Assembly: GCA_963575745.1 (NCBI GenBank)
Contig: CAUYUJ010007224.1
Span: 62,001 to 126,000 of the forward strand
From: Prorocentrum cordatum
Taxonomy: Eukaryota; Sar; Dinophyceae; Prorocentrales; Prorocentraceae
Length of the DNA: 64,000 nt
Reading direction: 5' to 3'
Within the stretch, counting starts at the first letter, position 1, and each line of letters begins with the position of its first letter. Made by a program: the position numbers and the translations under genes. The notes under the pieces were generated by a model. The model was given only the letters and a program-made list of their open reading frames with translations, did no database searches and was not told the origin of the DNA. Shown piece after piece: positions 18,834 to 30,125 of the stretch.

Positions 18834-19450
18834 GAGGACAAGGTCGCCCACTTCTTCGCCGCTTTAGGGGCCCAACCGCCCACCGCACGGGCTCGGGGAG
18901 GCACGCCAGGGCGGGTCCGAGCGGGGGTGGGGCGAGGACACTCGCGACCCTCGAGCGTTCCCGCGCCCGCGCCTGATGGGCGAGACGCGGAAGAGGAACA
19001 CGACGCAGCCCGCGCTAGGCGCAATGGCCGCGGCGGCCAGAGGGGAGGCACCGGGGGCGCCAGCGCTGGGACCCAGCCGCCCGCCGCCAAGGAAGGGACC
19101 GGGGAGGCGCGCGAGAGCGAGCCCCGAGTGAGGGTGGGCTTTGGGCACCTGCGACCCCCGAGGCGGCTGGGAGGCCCAGAGCGCGAGGCGCAGGAGGCGC
19201 ACGAGGAGGCACTTTGGCGCCCGGAGGACAAGGTCGCCCGCCTCCTCGCCGACGCAGGGACCCAACCGCCCACCGCCGAGAAAGGGGCCCGGGGAGGCAC
19301 GCCAGAGCGGGCCCAGAGCGAGGGTGGAACCAGGACGCCCGCGACTTCCGAGGCGGCTGGGAGGCCCAGAGTGCGAGGCGCAGGAGGCGTTCGAGGAGAC
19401 ACCGAGGGCGCCTGGAAGACCAGGTCGCCTACTTCCTCGCCACCGCGAGT
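18834..19450 (+). repeat. About 190-bp tandem repeat with conserved frame
   Basis: GAGGACAAGGTCGCCC at 18834 and 19224 (390 bases = two units), with a degenerate form at 19412. GGGACCCAACCGCCCACCGC recurs near 18870, 19068 and 19257. The plus-strand frame reads EDKVA..., then GTQPPTAEKGARGG in successive units, but the minus strand is also open, so coding is not established. Confidence 0.75.
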
Positions 19451-20221
19451 TTTGACTCGGCGGCGCAACCAGCAGCGTCGGGAGAGGGAGGAGGCGCGGA
19501 GGTCGCCACAGAGGAGGAGGGGCGCATGCCTGCGCCCATAGGGCACCCGCCTGTGGAGAAGAGCGGAGGCCCGCGCGGCGCGGGACGTGCGCCCGCACCC
19601 GCCGCAACGGCGGCCACAGCTCGTGGCGGCTCCAAAGGTCTCGACTGGTTTTCTCCTCCCCCCTTCGCCTCCTTCCCCCTCCCTATCGTTTCTTGCCTCC
19701 TTTCTGCTCCCTCTCCCGCCCCCGTCCCTCCTCCTCGCAGCGCCCCCCGCCTCTCCTCTTCCACGCCCCCCCCGGCGTCCTTCCCTCCTCCTTCGCCAGC
19801 CCCCTTCCCCCCCCCCACCTCGTCCCTGTCGCGTTCCTGTCGTTCGGCCGCAGTTTTTGCATGGTGGTCACTCGGCGCCACGGCTTTCACGGGGGTGGAA
19901 TGCGTTATTCGTAAAGTATTTCGTCCTGTTCAGAACGCCTCTTTGCCTTGGCCAAGGTCAGCGGGGCGTCGCATGCTCGATGCCACTGTGCGATGGCGGA
20001 AATATTGGAAATTCCCTTGGCCGGCTCCCCTCGCTTTCGTCCTTATCCTCGGCCCCCCCACCTCGCCTAGGAGTACCAGGCGGACGAGCTCGCCAGGCGG
20101 CCGGCCGTCTGACGGGCGTTGCCCGGAATGGCGCGTCGGCTGGTCTCGGCCCCACGTTAGCGCAGGAGGAGCAACGACAGCAGCAAAAAGAACAGGAGAC
20201 CGGGTGGGGCCAATGGGACGG
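19451..20221. other. GC-rich spacer, no gene seen
   Basis: Pyrimidine-rich at 19640-19810, mixed afterwards. No motif supports a gene. Confidence 0.4.
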
Positions 20222-20348
20222 CCCTCTTCCTCGTCCTCCTCCGTCCTCGTCCTCCTCCTCCCCTCCTCCTCCTCCTCCTCCTCCTCCTCCTCCTCCTCCT
20301 CCCCCTCCCCCTCTTCCTTCCTCCTCCTCGTCCTCCTCCTACTTCTCG
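20222..20348 (+). repeat. CTC triplet tract
   Basis: Pyrimidine triplets on the plus strand; 165 bases further on the plus strand becomes purine (20513). Confidence 0.9.
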
Positions 20349-20512
20349 CCATTCTCCGCTGCCTCGCTTAGTTCGACCGGCCAAGCGCCCCGTTGCTCTC
20401 TTGTTGGGACAAGGGCCTCTTCTCTCACCCCATCTTGGTCGAGCTTGTGCCGCCGCGCCCTTTCCTCCCCAGCCGAGTCATGCCGTCACATGTCTCCTCG
20501 GAGTACGGAGGG

Positions 20513-20640
20513 GTGAGGACGAGGAAGAGGAGGAGGAGGAAGAAGAAGAGGAGGAAGAGGAGGAGGAGGAGGAGGTGCAGGATGAGGAGGAGGACGAGGA
20601 GGACGAGGAGAAGGTGGACGAGGAGGACGAGGAGGAGGAG

Positions 20641-20672
<32 letters not shown>

Positions 20673-21108
20673 GGAAGAGGAAGAGGAAGAGGGGAAGGAA
20701 ATGGAGGAGGAGGAGGAGGAGGAGGAGCAGGAACATGAGCAGGAGGAGGAGGAGAAGGACGAGGAGGAGGAGTAATAATACTGACGGTAATAATAAAAAG
20801 AGTGCGAGGGTCGAGGGAGGAGGCGGAGTTTGAGGAGGATGAGGAGGAGGACGAGGAGGACGAGGAGGAGGAGAACGAGGAGGACGAGGAGGAGGAGGAG
20901 GAAGAGGTGGAGGAGGAGGAGGAGGAGGAGGAGGAAGAGGAAGAGGAAGATGGGGAGGAGGGGGAGGAGGAGGAGGAGGAGAAGGAGGAGGAGGAGGAGG
21001 AGGACGAGGAGGAGGAGGAAGAGGAGGAGGGATAGGAGGAAAATAATGAGGAGGAGGAGGAGAAAGAAAGGAGGAGGTGGAGGAGGAGGAGGCGGAGGAG
21101 GAGGAATG
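20513..21108 (-). repeat. 595-bp GAG/GAC purine tract
   Basis: Mirror image in composition of the tract at 18.1-18.8 kb: purine on plus, CTC on minus. A 60-base less regular patch (20773-20828) divides it. Acidic and poly-Ser/Leu frames here are artefacts. Confidence 0.9.
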
Positions 21109-21493
21109 CCATGTGGCCCTGGGGCCGTTCGCCGCCGCGCCTGGTCCAGGGGGCAGCTCCAGGGTGTGGCCGCGATCGGTTGCACGCGTACCCAGTCTAC
21201 AACATCTTCTGGGTTCACAGATTCATCCACTTTTTGGTAATCAGCTGCGACTACAAGAACAGCCGCCTGTGGGAGAACGCCCGCGAAAAGGAGACTTACC
21301 GCGACCACAGCATCAACCACCACTGTTGAACCACAAGGCAAAGAGACTCACCCACTTCTGTGGAGACGTACCGGCAATAGTTCCGAGCTTATGCGCGCAT
21401 GGAGGGACATTGGCGCGAACGGACGCGACCCAAAACAAGTGGGGTACAACGTCCGCCATGGGATGCAGTCTCGACCCGACGACATGCTGATCA
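21109..21493. other. Spacer, no gene seen
   Basis: Mixed sequence after the purine tract. Nothing recognised. Confidence 0.4.
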
Positions 21494-21985
21494 TTGCTAC
21501 GACCGCCCCCGCGAGAGCGTCCCAGACAGCCCCAGTGCAAGAATGAGCTGTGTAACAGGCAGCCCCAGTACGATAATTATCTGCGCAACAGGCAGCCCAA
21601 AGACGAACACCACCACCATGGCGACACGAAGTACCCCACGAGGACCGACACCAGCAACGGCACGACCGAGCAGCCTGAACTGGTTATCCAGTGCGTCGTC
21701 GTGGAGGTGCCTGTGGACAGCGGCCGCGCCGCATCCGACAAGTACGACTACGGCCGCACTGCTAACGAAGAGTACGACAAGACAGTTTTTGTTGATAGCG
21801 ACCTGTACTCCTACAGCCCCCGGGACTACTCCGGCTTCCACCAAGTGAAACACGACGACTTGGCAGCCAACTATTCCTATTGGGACCTCTCGGGCTACGA
21901 AGAGAACGTGCCCTTTGAGTTGCTACGGCCAACAGCAGAGCTAATTACTCGGGCCACCGGACGACCTTCGGAGGCCACAGGCTGA
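21494..21985 (+). other. Open frame rich in Asp/Tyr/Asn, coding doubtful
   Basis: The frame contains NRQPQYDNYLRNRQPKDEHH, KYDYGRTANEEYDKTVFVDS and DLYSYSPRDYSGFHQVKHDD. The Tyr/Asp/His-rich composition differs from the poly-residue artefacts around it, and AACAGGCAGCCC occurs twice 33 bases apart. There is no known domain and no clear ATG context. It may be a decayed gene or part of the repeat that follows. Confidence 0.25.
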
Positions 21986-21999
21986 ACTAGGAGGACCAC

Positions 22000-22420
22000 G
22001 CGCGCAGCCATGTGAGCCACCAGAAAAGCAAGCTTCAAGACCTACCTGCGAGGTACGAGAGCCACCAGCAGAGCCGCGAAGGCCACAAGCAGAGCCACGA
22101 GGACCGCGAGGTGACCTACGTGAGCCACAAGCAGGTCTTCGAGGCCCACAAGCGGAACCACATTGTCTCCTACAAACATTCGAGGGCGACGACCTGAGCT
22201 GCAAGGCCCAAAAGCAGAACTCCGACAGCCACCACCTCAGCTACGAGGGCCACCTGTGGAGCTACGAGAGCCACAACTTGTGCCAGGCGGGCCACAAGCA
22301 GAACTACGGGAGCCCCCTCGGAGTTAGCAGGCCAGCGAAGTGAATTGCAAGGACCCCCAGCAGACCTCCGAGGGCCACCAGTGCAGCTACCAGGACCACC
22401 TGTTGAGCTAACTAGCCACG
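22000..22420. repeat. Degenerate minisatellite, GCCACnAGCAGAGC units
   Basis: Many imperfect 15-30 base units built from GCCACAAGCAGAGC and GAGGACC, for example around 22050-22110 and 22250-22400. The minus strand reads repetitive GSACGLRGS-like peptides. Confidence 0.6.
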
Positions 22421-22479
22421 GCGCTAAACAACGACCGCCGCGAGCAGACCCAATGGCGGAGCTACGAGGACTACCTGAC

Positions 22480-24100
22480 GAGCCATGCGGGCGGAGGGGG
22501 CGTGCGCGCTCTTCTTCGACTTCGCCGCGGCCTTCCCGTCGATCGAGCACGGGCTTTTTCATGCATTTTTTCCGCGAACTCGGGTGGCTGGCGTGGCTCC
22601 TCAGCTTCACCGGCAGTTTGTACTGGCACAACCATTGCCAAATCGCGCTGGGCGGCTCGGTTCACGCTGGCATGGAGATTACGAGAGGCATTCGCCAAGG
22701 ATGTCCTCCGTCACCATTGTTGTTCGCTGTTGTGTCCGGCCTCTACCTGTGCAGGCTCGCCCGTCTCTTGCCACGGCGCCACGCTCCGCGCTTGCGCCGA
22801 CGACCTGGCCATGGTGCTGCCGGGGGCGCTGCCGAGGCCCCCCGCGTTGCAGGCATTCTTCGTTGATTTCGCCCGGATATCGGGGCTCGGCCTCAATGTC
22901 CCCAAGACAGTGTTGGTGCCCCTTGATCCCTTCACTGAACTTGACTTCCGGCGGGAGCTTGCGGCGGCGGTGCACAGTGGGGCAGCTTGGGCATTGCCGG
23001 CTCGGCGAAGTACCTGGGGTTCTACCTCGGCCCTGACCGCGGGCATCGCACGTGGATTGCCCCGATGGCCAAGTATGCAGAGAGGGTTCGCACCTGGAAA
23101 CAGATCGGTGCCGGGGCCTCACGTCGCGCGCCTACGGCATCTACGTGGCCTCTGTCCTCCTCTTCGTGTCGCAGCTCGACGCGGTGCCGCCCGAGTTCGC
23201 GGCCGCGGAGCAAAGCGCCTGCAGGGCCATTTTCACTGGCCCGCCGGGGTGGATGACTGCCGACTGCTTGAAGAGCCTGCGGGACCTCCACATGCCGTGG
23301 CAGTTAAAAGGCCTGGAGGCGACCGCGCTCGCCGCCAAGGCCTGGGTGGTCCGGTTCGAGGACGGCGGGTGCTTGGACGTGCATCGGCGCGCTGCGCGAA
23401 TGGCGGGGCTGACCAGCCAGGGAGACGACCAGACGCTGGGTCGCGAGGCCTGGCTACTGCGATGGCGCTCGCGATGCTTGTTGCTCCAGCTGTCCGAGGC
23501 AGACTTCCAGGTGCAGGCCAGGTTGTCGCGGCTGCCGCGCGGCGGCTTGCGCCTGGATGAGCGGGCGGGCTGGCAGGTCCGGGTGACCGTCGCGTGCCGG
23601 ACGGGCGGCAACGGCTTGCCTTGGCCTCATCTGCGACGCCGACTGGACCGTTGGCCAATCGCTACTCTTCCCGGGCACAGGGTGCACCGGGCTCTTGCGC
23701 GGCTACAGCGCGTGGCGGCGGGCAGCGCGCCTCGGGTCACTGCTGCTTATTTGCGGGCGCTTTTTGTGGTGGCCGGTGCCCCAGCCGCTGCTCTCACGGC
23801 CAAGCTCCTTGTCTAGTCGGTGGCGGTGGAAGGCCCGACGGGGTGCAGCATCTCGCCCACTGCTCAGTGGTGCGCCAGCTCCTGGCAGCAGGCGCCGGGC
23901 TGACGCCGCCGCGCGCGGGGCGGGAGTTGGACCCGTTCCTGGGCTTCGACTGGCCAGACGCGGAGATCATCGCGTGGAGCAGGGCGTTATACGCTCTGTA
24001 CGGGATCCACAACTCACTGAGGCACGGGCGCGTTACTAGCGAACAGTTGGACGGTGCCTTCCGGGGAGCTCTCTGGGAGGCGACGTCGCGTATAGAGTAG
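22480..24100 (+). pseudogene. Decayed LINE reverse transcriptase
   Basis: Reverse transcriptase motifs survive but in three different frames: ALFFDFAAAFPS (D at 22518), GIRQGCPPSPLLF (from 22687) and RACADDLAMVL (D at 22799 and 22802). These are followed by SAKYLGFYLGP at about 23.0 kb, a long thumb/connection frame (23052-23816) and a zinc-knuckle remnant DGVQHLAHC near 23.85 kb. No endonuclease or ORF1 is visible upstream. It is a 5'-truncated, frameshifted relative of the element at 0.6-7.4 kb, not a recent copy of it. Confidence 0.85.
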
Positions 24101-24410
24101 TAGTCGGTATCATCAGCATGTTTGTCTCCCCTCGCTCCCTCGTCTGTCCTCTCCCTCGCCTCGTCCCCTCTCGTGCGACGGTTTTTGGGGATGCCAGCCC
24201 GTCGATTTGGGATCCTTGGTGGGCTGTTTGATGCCCCCGCCGCGTGGCTGATAACACGACTTGTCCGGCCCAGTTGGCTGGCTGCCAGCTGGCGCCGGCC
24301 GCCTGCCTCCCCACGGGGGCCCCACGCCCGGGGGCGGGGGGCCGCTCCCTCCCTCTTTCCCCTCTCCTTCCGTTTCCCCCTCTTCTTGGCCTCCTTCCTC
24401 TCCCCCTCCC

Positions 24411-24411
<1 letters not shown>

Positions 24412-24479
<68 letters not shown>
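24412..24479. repeat. CGT triplet array
   Basis: About 22 uninterrupted CGT units, 310 bases after the last recognisable LINE codon. Confidence 0.95.
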
Positions 24480-26529
24480 GGGGTCGGTCCCCTTTCCTCG
24501 GTCTTGCGGCCCCCCATGTGGGGGGGGGCTTTGGGGCAGCAGCATTTGATTTACGCACACCGTTGCCGTACACGGTGTATTCGTGCTGCTAGGACTTGGA
24601 TGCGTGCCGCACGCTAGTCACAATAGGACTGGTGGCCGGCGGGATGTGGCCAGGCAGGGCTCTAAGCCCCAGGACGCTCGACGGAGGCGATCGTTCGCTT
24701 CCTCCCCCTCTCCTCTCCTCGGCCTCCTCGTCCTCCTTCCCTTCCTGTTCCCCCTCTCTGCACGGGTTGGCGGCCAGAGCTTCGGCCGCGTTCGCAGGAC
24801 AGCCCTTCTACGTGTGCGGTTGTTTCGCGAGCCCCCGAATCCAGGGCTATTGCATGTTCTTGCGTTTCGGGACCTCCGTGCAATGTACGTTGTCTTTCGG
24901 TCGTGTGCGATTGTCGCTGTCTGAATTGAGGTGCAGCTTATTCGGGCCAGCTGCACACATCAATTCTCTCCGAATGGACCCTCGGGCCCGCCAAGCGGCA
25001 GCATCCACGTCCACGCGCGGCAGGCTGACAAGCGCCAGGCGCCTCGATCGCCCCATCCTTCCTTCCCTCCCTCTCGGCTATCCTCCTCACTCGAGGTGCG
25101 GAGTTCGTACTCCGCGCGTTAATTGGCGGTGGCGCTGGTGCACGCGGAGGTGGCTGCTAGGGTGCCCCCTGGTCTCGTCGGCCGCTCCTGGTCCAGGGAG
25201 TCGCCAACGAGCCCGCACTGTCCTCTTTTGCCAGCCGCCTGCAATCCTAGCAGGGCCATCCTTTCACCCAGACTGTCCTCAGCATGCTGCGTCCTGCTCG
25301 GCCGTGAGCGGACGCATTGCGGTCTCAACGCACTTTAGTTTCTTCCACCCCTCCTCCATTTCGGCTGCCTCTGTTGTGCCTGACGGGGGCGTTCCGGTAC
25401 CTAATACTTGTCTGCCTGTGTGTTCCTCCTCTTCCTCCTCCTCCTTGTCCTCCTCCTCATCCCCCTCCTTCCTGAATGTGGTGGCCTCTACCCGGCCGGC
25501 CACTTTCGATCTCTGCAGCTATTGAGTTTCAGCGCGAGTCGCAGCGGCTTTTCGATGGTTGCCGTGATAGCCCCCTCGAGGGGAAGCGGACCTGCCTCTT
25601 TTCACGTCGTGTTGTACTGTCTTCGAGTCAGGGGGGCATGGCCCCAATACGCTTTCTTTCCGACCGCTGGTATCCCTCAGGAGGCAAAGGGCGATGACGG
25701 TCCTGCGGCAGAGTTGCCTGTCGACTCCCCGGCACGGTATGCGAGATGGACAGCAAGCAGGCGTGTGCGTTGTTTCCCTCTCGCCTCTTCCTCCCCCTCT
25801 CCGAAATAGCGCTGGAGAAGCAGAAAACAAAAAAAACGAGGGCAACCACATGAGCTGCGAAAACCACCAGCAGGAATTACCGGTCTACTAGAACAAACCG
25901 AAGTATCCGAACACGCAGCTGTACGACAAGGTCTGCCAGCCTGGGTTATCGGGCTTAAAGGCCAGAAGCGCCACAACGGCCTCGAGGATGGCCTGGGCGC
26001 GTGGGGCACCACCACTAAGCGCGTTGCAGTCCGCTACCAGCGTTAAGAGCGTTAAGAGCGTTAAGAGTACCAGCGCCGAGCCCATCGACAAGTACCCCAA
26101 CCAGCGGGCCGCCGTCATGTAGCAAAAGATGGCGCGAGCCTACCAATATCACTACCCGATGGAACATGACGACGTGCTCGAGCGTTGATACGACCTCACA
26201 GCATCAGAAAGGTGGCAACATTCTTCTTCGACGCGCTCCACGTCTACAGCGCTACACACAAGGTCTTCCGAATACAGTGTTGCCGCCAAGGTACTACTTG
26301 CACGGGAAGTGCATCTGCTACGGCTGAGTGGCCGCGCCGCTCACTTCAACCCCGCTCGGAGGCCTCAGGATGTAGGGAGAGAGTGGACAGTCCTCCATCC
26401 TTCCTCCCAACCTCTGGAAAGGTTCGGACCCGCGTCGGGCCCGATAGCGTGGCCGCGCGTCGGGCGCGGCGCGGCGACCGCTTGGGACGCCTGGAGGCGC
26501 TGCGAGAGACAGGGAGAAAAAGAGAGAGA
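24480..26529. other. 2-kb stretch without a supportable gene
   Basis: Mixed sequence. A CTC patch lies at 25424-25475, and CGTTAAGAG is repeated three times in tandem at 26041-26067. A long plus-strand frame through 24.6-25.5 kb is Ser/Arg/Pro-rich without a domain. 25.88-26.3 kb has scattered Tyr/Pro/Asp codons recalling 21.5-21.9 kb, but with stops. Confidence 0.4.
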
Positions 26530-27150
26530 GAGAGAGAGAAGGGTGATGATGATGGTGATGATGCTGAGGAGGAGGAGGAGGAGGAGGAGGAGGAGGAGGA
26601 GGAGGAGCAGGAGGAGGAGGAGGAGGAGGAGAGGAGAGGAGAGGAGGAGGTGGAGAGAGGAGGAGAAGGAGGATAACGAGGAGGAGGAAGTGGCGGAGGA
26701 GGAGGAAGAAGAGGAGGCGGGGAAGGAGGAAGAGGGAGGAGGAGCATGAGGGGCAGGAGGAGCAGGAGGAGAAGGAGGAGGGGAAGGAGGAGAAGGAGGA
26801 AGTAGAGAGGAGGAGGAGGAGGAGGAGGAGGGGGAGTAGGATAAGGTGGAGACAGATGATGCGGGGGAGGGGCACGGAGTAGCATGAGGAGGGGGACTGG
26901 GCCTGGGTGGCGGCGAGACGAAGGAGGATACAGAGGAGGAGGAGGAGGAGGAGAAGGAGGAGGACGGAGAAGCAGAAGCAGGAAGGGCAGCGAGGGAGGG
27001 AGGGAGCGATGAGGAGGATGAGGAGGATCAGCAGGAGGAGGAGGAAGAGAAGGAGGAGGAGGAGGAAAAGGAGGAGGACGAGGAGGAGGGAGGAGGAAGA
27101 GGAGGAGCGCAACAAGACGGAAAAGGATGAGGATGAGGAGAAGGAGGAAG
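26530..27150 (-). repeat. 620-bp GAG/GGA purine tract
   Basis: Begins with a GA dinucleotide run (26522-26539), then GAGGAG with scattered interruptions to about 27150. All frames through it are low complexity. Confidence 0.9.
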
Positions 27151-27394
27151 AGTGAAGAGCAGGCATTTTTCTCTCAATTTTGGCAAGCGTAGTAGTGCTG
27201 CGCCTGGGGGTTGGGTGCGGGCGAGGAGTTTGGGGGTGATCAGGGTGGCGATTTTTGAAAAACTAGAGCGCGCGCAGCGTTGAGGGTTTGAGCAGGGGGG
27301 GCGACGGAGAGTGTACTGACGAGGACGGGAAGTGGGAGGGGGGGAAAGCGGAGAGAATGAGGGTGATGAGCAGAAGGATGCAGTCGGGAATTTG

Positions 27395-27690
27395 TTGACA
27401 GCGTGTCGCTCCGTTGGTTCTGGCCCACTACGCTTCGGCGCGACACGCACTCCATTTCCCGGTCACCCAGCGTCAACGTCCCGAGCCTTTTCCGAGCCTC
27501 CCGCCCAGCGCAGCGTAGCGACACGCCATCCGCTCGCATTGCATAGCGTGTCGCCGGGGCCGCCGCAGCGATACGCTATGCACGAGTTCCCGAACGTAGC
27601 TGCTCCGCCCTTGAAGGGGGGAACCCTTCCCGCGCACGCGGTCCTCGTCGCGCTACCCTTGATCAGTCTTACAGGCTCTCTGGCTTGACC
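27395..27690 (+). repeat. Dispersed repeat R9, copy a (uninterrupted)
   Basis: The reference copy for the insertion at 9.2 kb. It has GCTTCGGCGCGACACGC, CGCAGCGTAGCGACACGCC, then GCATAGCGT...ACGCTATGC as perfect 9-base arms of a hairpin at 27541-27580. Confidence 0.8.
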
Positions 27691-28727
27691 GATCCTCCAC
27701 AGGGTTGGCACGCTATCCAAAAGCTCCTGGCTGCAGGAGCAGGAGATCAGGAGCGACAGAAGGACGTACACGTACATGAATCCACGTTGGTTTCGAGAGT
27801 ACGCATTGCGCAAATGTTCGTATAACGCGGCCGGTCTCGCGGATCGAGAGGCCGTGTTCATGTACATAGCTGGGCGCGTACGTCCTTTGTGGGCTCCCTA
27901 GGAGAGGCATGGGCAGGGGGCCGATGGGGCGAGACGGAGGAGGCGCAGGAGCGGGGGCAGATGAAGCGGGACCCAGCGGTGCCTGCGGCACTCGTTCCTC
28001 CCTCTGCGCATCCTCCGGGGCTCCTGCCGAATCTCCTCCGGCTCGCTTCGCTTCGACTTCGGTGGCTTCCGATGCGGATTCGGCTCGACTTCGGGTTCCG
28101 ATTTGGACTCCGACTGTTCGGTGGAGGCCTACTGGCCTGCCGACCTCCGCCGATTCGACTTCTCCCGAATTTGCTGCCGATGTCCGCTGGTTCGATTGAT
28201 TCTGATCGCCGATCCGACTGATCGATTCAGTTCTGGGCTCTCCTGTCCTCCTCTTTGTTTCCCTCATTCTGCCTTCACCTCCGCAGTGCTCCAGGGGGAA
28301 TCCAGCGCGATGCGAACTCGCCGAAGGTACAGGTCGGCGTGAATTTCAGCACTGCTGCTGCCGCCTTCCAGCGCACGCAAGCGAGCTTGTAGCTAGGAGT
28401 ACGTGCTGTGGTCCGCGCCGTTAGAGGCAGCGTGCAAGCCCCGCCCCGTGCAAACCTGTTGCAAGGAGTGCGGCTGCAACTTCACATTCGTACCGCCGCA
28501 GATCGTGGTCGAGATACATACGGTGGGATCTCTGGCTGGAGGGGGTCCCCCTGGTGGTTTTGATGTCTGTTTGCGGTGTGCTCTCTGGTTAGAGGATGGC
28601 ACCACCTTGAGGATACGCACAGTTTAGTATGTTTGGTGTTGCTCTCTTCAGGTAGCCCACGTTGCCCGCGCTGGTCTGCAAAGGTACGTCGCGGCTGGCC
28701 ATCTGTCGGAATGGGGGGAACACGTTT
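27691..28727. other. 1-kb spacer, no gene seen
   Basis: 28040-28210 is a degenerate CGATTCGGCTTCG texture. A short frame near 28.44 kb has Cys pairs (CCKECGCNF and CLRC), but nothing else supports a zinc-ribbon gene. Confidence 0.4.
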
Positions 28728-28865
28728 CAGCAGGGAGACAGCACTCACAGACACAATTAATCGACGGCCCCCAGGGAGATATGGGAAAATATGGGAGTGG
28801 GGGGAAGACGAAAACATAGAAAAGATGGGAAAACATGGAGAATGCTTGGACGTTTGTCTATTAGT
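28728..28865 (+). repeat. Dispersed repeat R4, copy b
   Basis: GAGACAGCACTCACAGACAC, AATTAATCGACGG, ATATGGGAAAATATGGGAG, GAAGACGAAAACAT and GTTTGTCTATTAG align with the other R4 copies. Confidence 0.8.
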
Positions 28866-29082
28866 TGAATCGCTTCGCTCATTCCGCCGGCCCACATTGC
28901 CCACCGCGATTGATTGGCCGAGTGGTCGTCGGCAGCGCTGAGCTGCAGGGGGCGGCGGCTGTTTTTCTGAGACGTTGCGTTCGGCATGTTGGTGTTGAAG
29001 CAGCCCCCATAGAGCAGCTCCGTGTCGATTCGTTTGGACCTTCTGGGGAGGTGTCGGGGGAATCGTTATGTTCCACGGACAG
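28866..29082. other. Spacer
   Basis: Nothing recognised. Confidence 0.4.
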
Positions 29083-29605
29083 AACGCCTCTTTTGGAAGG
29101 CGTCTTGAGGTCGCTTGGGAGGCCTCTCGGGAGCTTCTTGGCGGCATTCTGGGACCTCTTCGGGCTTCTTGGAAGCCTCTTGGGGGTCTCTTGAGGGCCT
29201 CGTGGAGGTCTCTTGGGGCCTTTCGGGGGCATCTTGGGGGCCTCTTGGGCCATATTGGAGGTCTCTGGGGCTGTCTTGGGGCGCTCTGGGGCCGTTTTGG
29301 GGAATTCTTAGAGCACTCTTGGGCCATGTTGGACCTCTTGGGCCGTCTTGGAGCACCAGTAAGGTGGATCGAAAAAGACGAGAACGCCCAAACCCTTCAA
29401 AAACGTATGGCATGGCAAATCACTAATTTGTGTTTCTGGGGGCCCTCTTGGGAGGTCTCTCGGAGGATGCTTGGGGCGTCTTTCAGGCTTCTTGGGTCGT
29501 CCGGAGGTCATGTTGGGGTCTTGGGCTGGTCGTTCGGTGACTCGGAGCCCTCTTGGGCCGTCTTGGAGACCTCTTGGTGCTCTCTCGGCGCGCCAAAGGG
29601 GGCCT
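29083..29605 (+). repeat. Degenerate minisatellite (TCTTGGGGGCC units)
   Basis: Repeats of 10-20 bases built from CTCTTGGG, GCCTC and GTCTTGG. 29360-29430 is a less regular interval. A similar unit type is present at 53115-53360. Confidence 0.7.
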
Positions 29606-29967
29606 GAGAGGCCGCACCCAGGAGGAAAACCATCTCCGAGTAAAGGTTCGCCGCGGATCTGACGGGGTACTTTTGATCCAGGGACCCCCAGGGGCGGCTC
29701 CGCGCGCGCGAATTAGAAAAATTCTAAATTAGTTACCGGGGATCTTAGCACGCCTCTGGCCCGTTGGGCCGGCGAATTTGTGTGCGTCCCTGGGCCCCTT
29801 CAGTTTTGCCACTGGGAGCGCGCCGCTCCTGATCCAGCGGCCAGATCGCAGAGAGCACGCAGCACGATGCCACGTGCTTGCGCAGATTCGAGGAGGTAAT
29901 GGAGACGTTCCAACACCAGGTTCGCATCCATAGGCGGTGCCCGCGCTGCTCATCATTCTCGTGTGGG
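29606..29967. other. Spacer with an AT-rich patch
   Basis: 29710-29740 holds TTAGAAAAATTCTAA, a short inverted repeat in otherwise GC-rich DNA. No gene. Confidence 0.45.
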
Positions 29968-30125
29968 GGTCACTGCAAGCGACAGTCAGCCAGAGCGCCA
30001 GATCCTGCAGGATCCTGCAGGCCCAGGGGTGCACTGGCCCGGGCTTCGGTGCAGGATCCTGCAGGATCCTGCACGGCCTGGCTGACTGACCCGGGCTTGG
30101 ATTGACCCGGGTTAGTGGATCCTCT
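29968..30125 (+). repeat. Dispersed repeat R12, copy a, with palindromes
   Basis: CAGGATCCTGCA palindromes occur in tandem at about 30002-30021 and 30051-30071, separated by a GCCC..GGTGCACTGGCCCGGGCT block. The family recurs at 58613-58775. Confidence 0.8.

Noticed and set aside
17676-18851. 391-residue minus-strand Glu/Arg frame
   Set aside because: Translation of GAG/AGG repeats with no start context or domain. The same applies to the acidic and basic frames at 7.2, 20.5-21.1, 26.5-27.1, 32.4-33.1 and 45 kb.
17718-19541. 607-residue plus-strand frame across the CTC tract
   Set aside because: Its first two thirds are poly-Pro/Leu/Ser from the triplet tract, and the other strands are equally open. 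Only the 190-bp repeat part is kept as a finding.
28403-28627. Zinc-ribbon-like peptide with CxxC pairs
   Set aside because: Short, isolated, no start context. A similar CGCNFT hexapeptide near 42.5 kb also lacks any other support.
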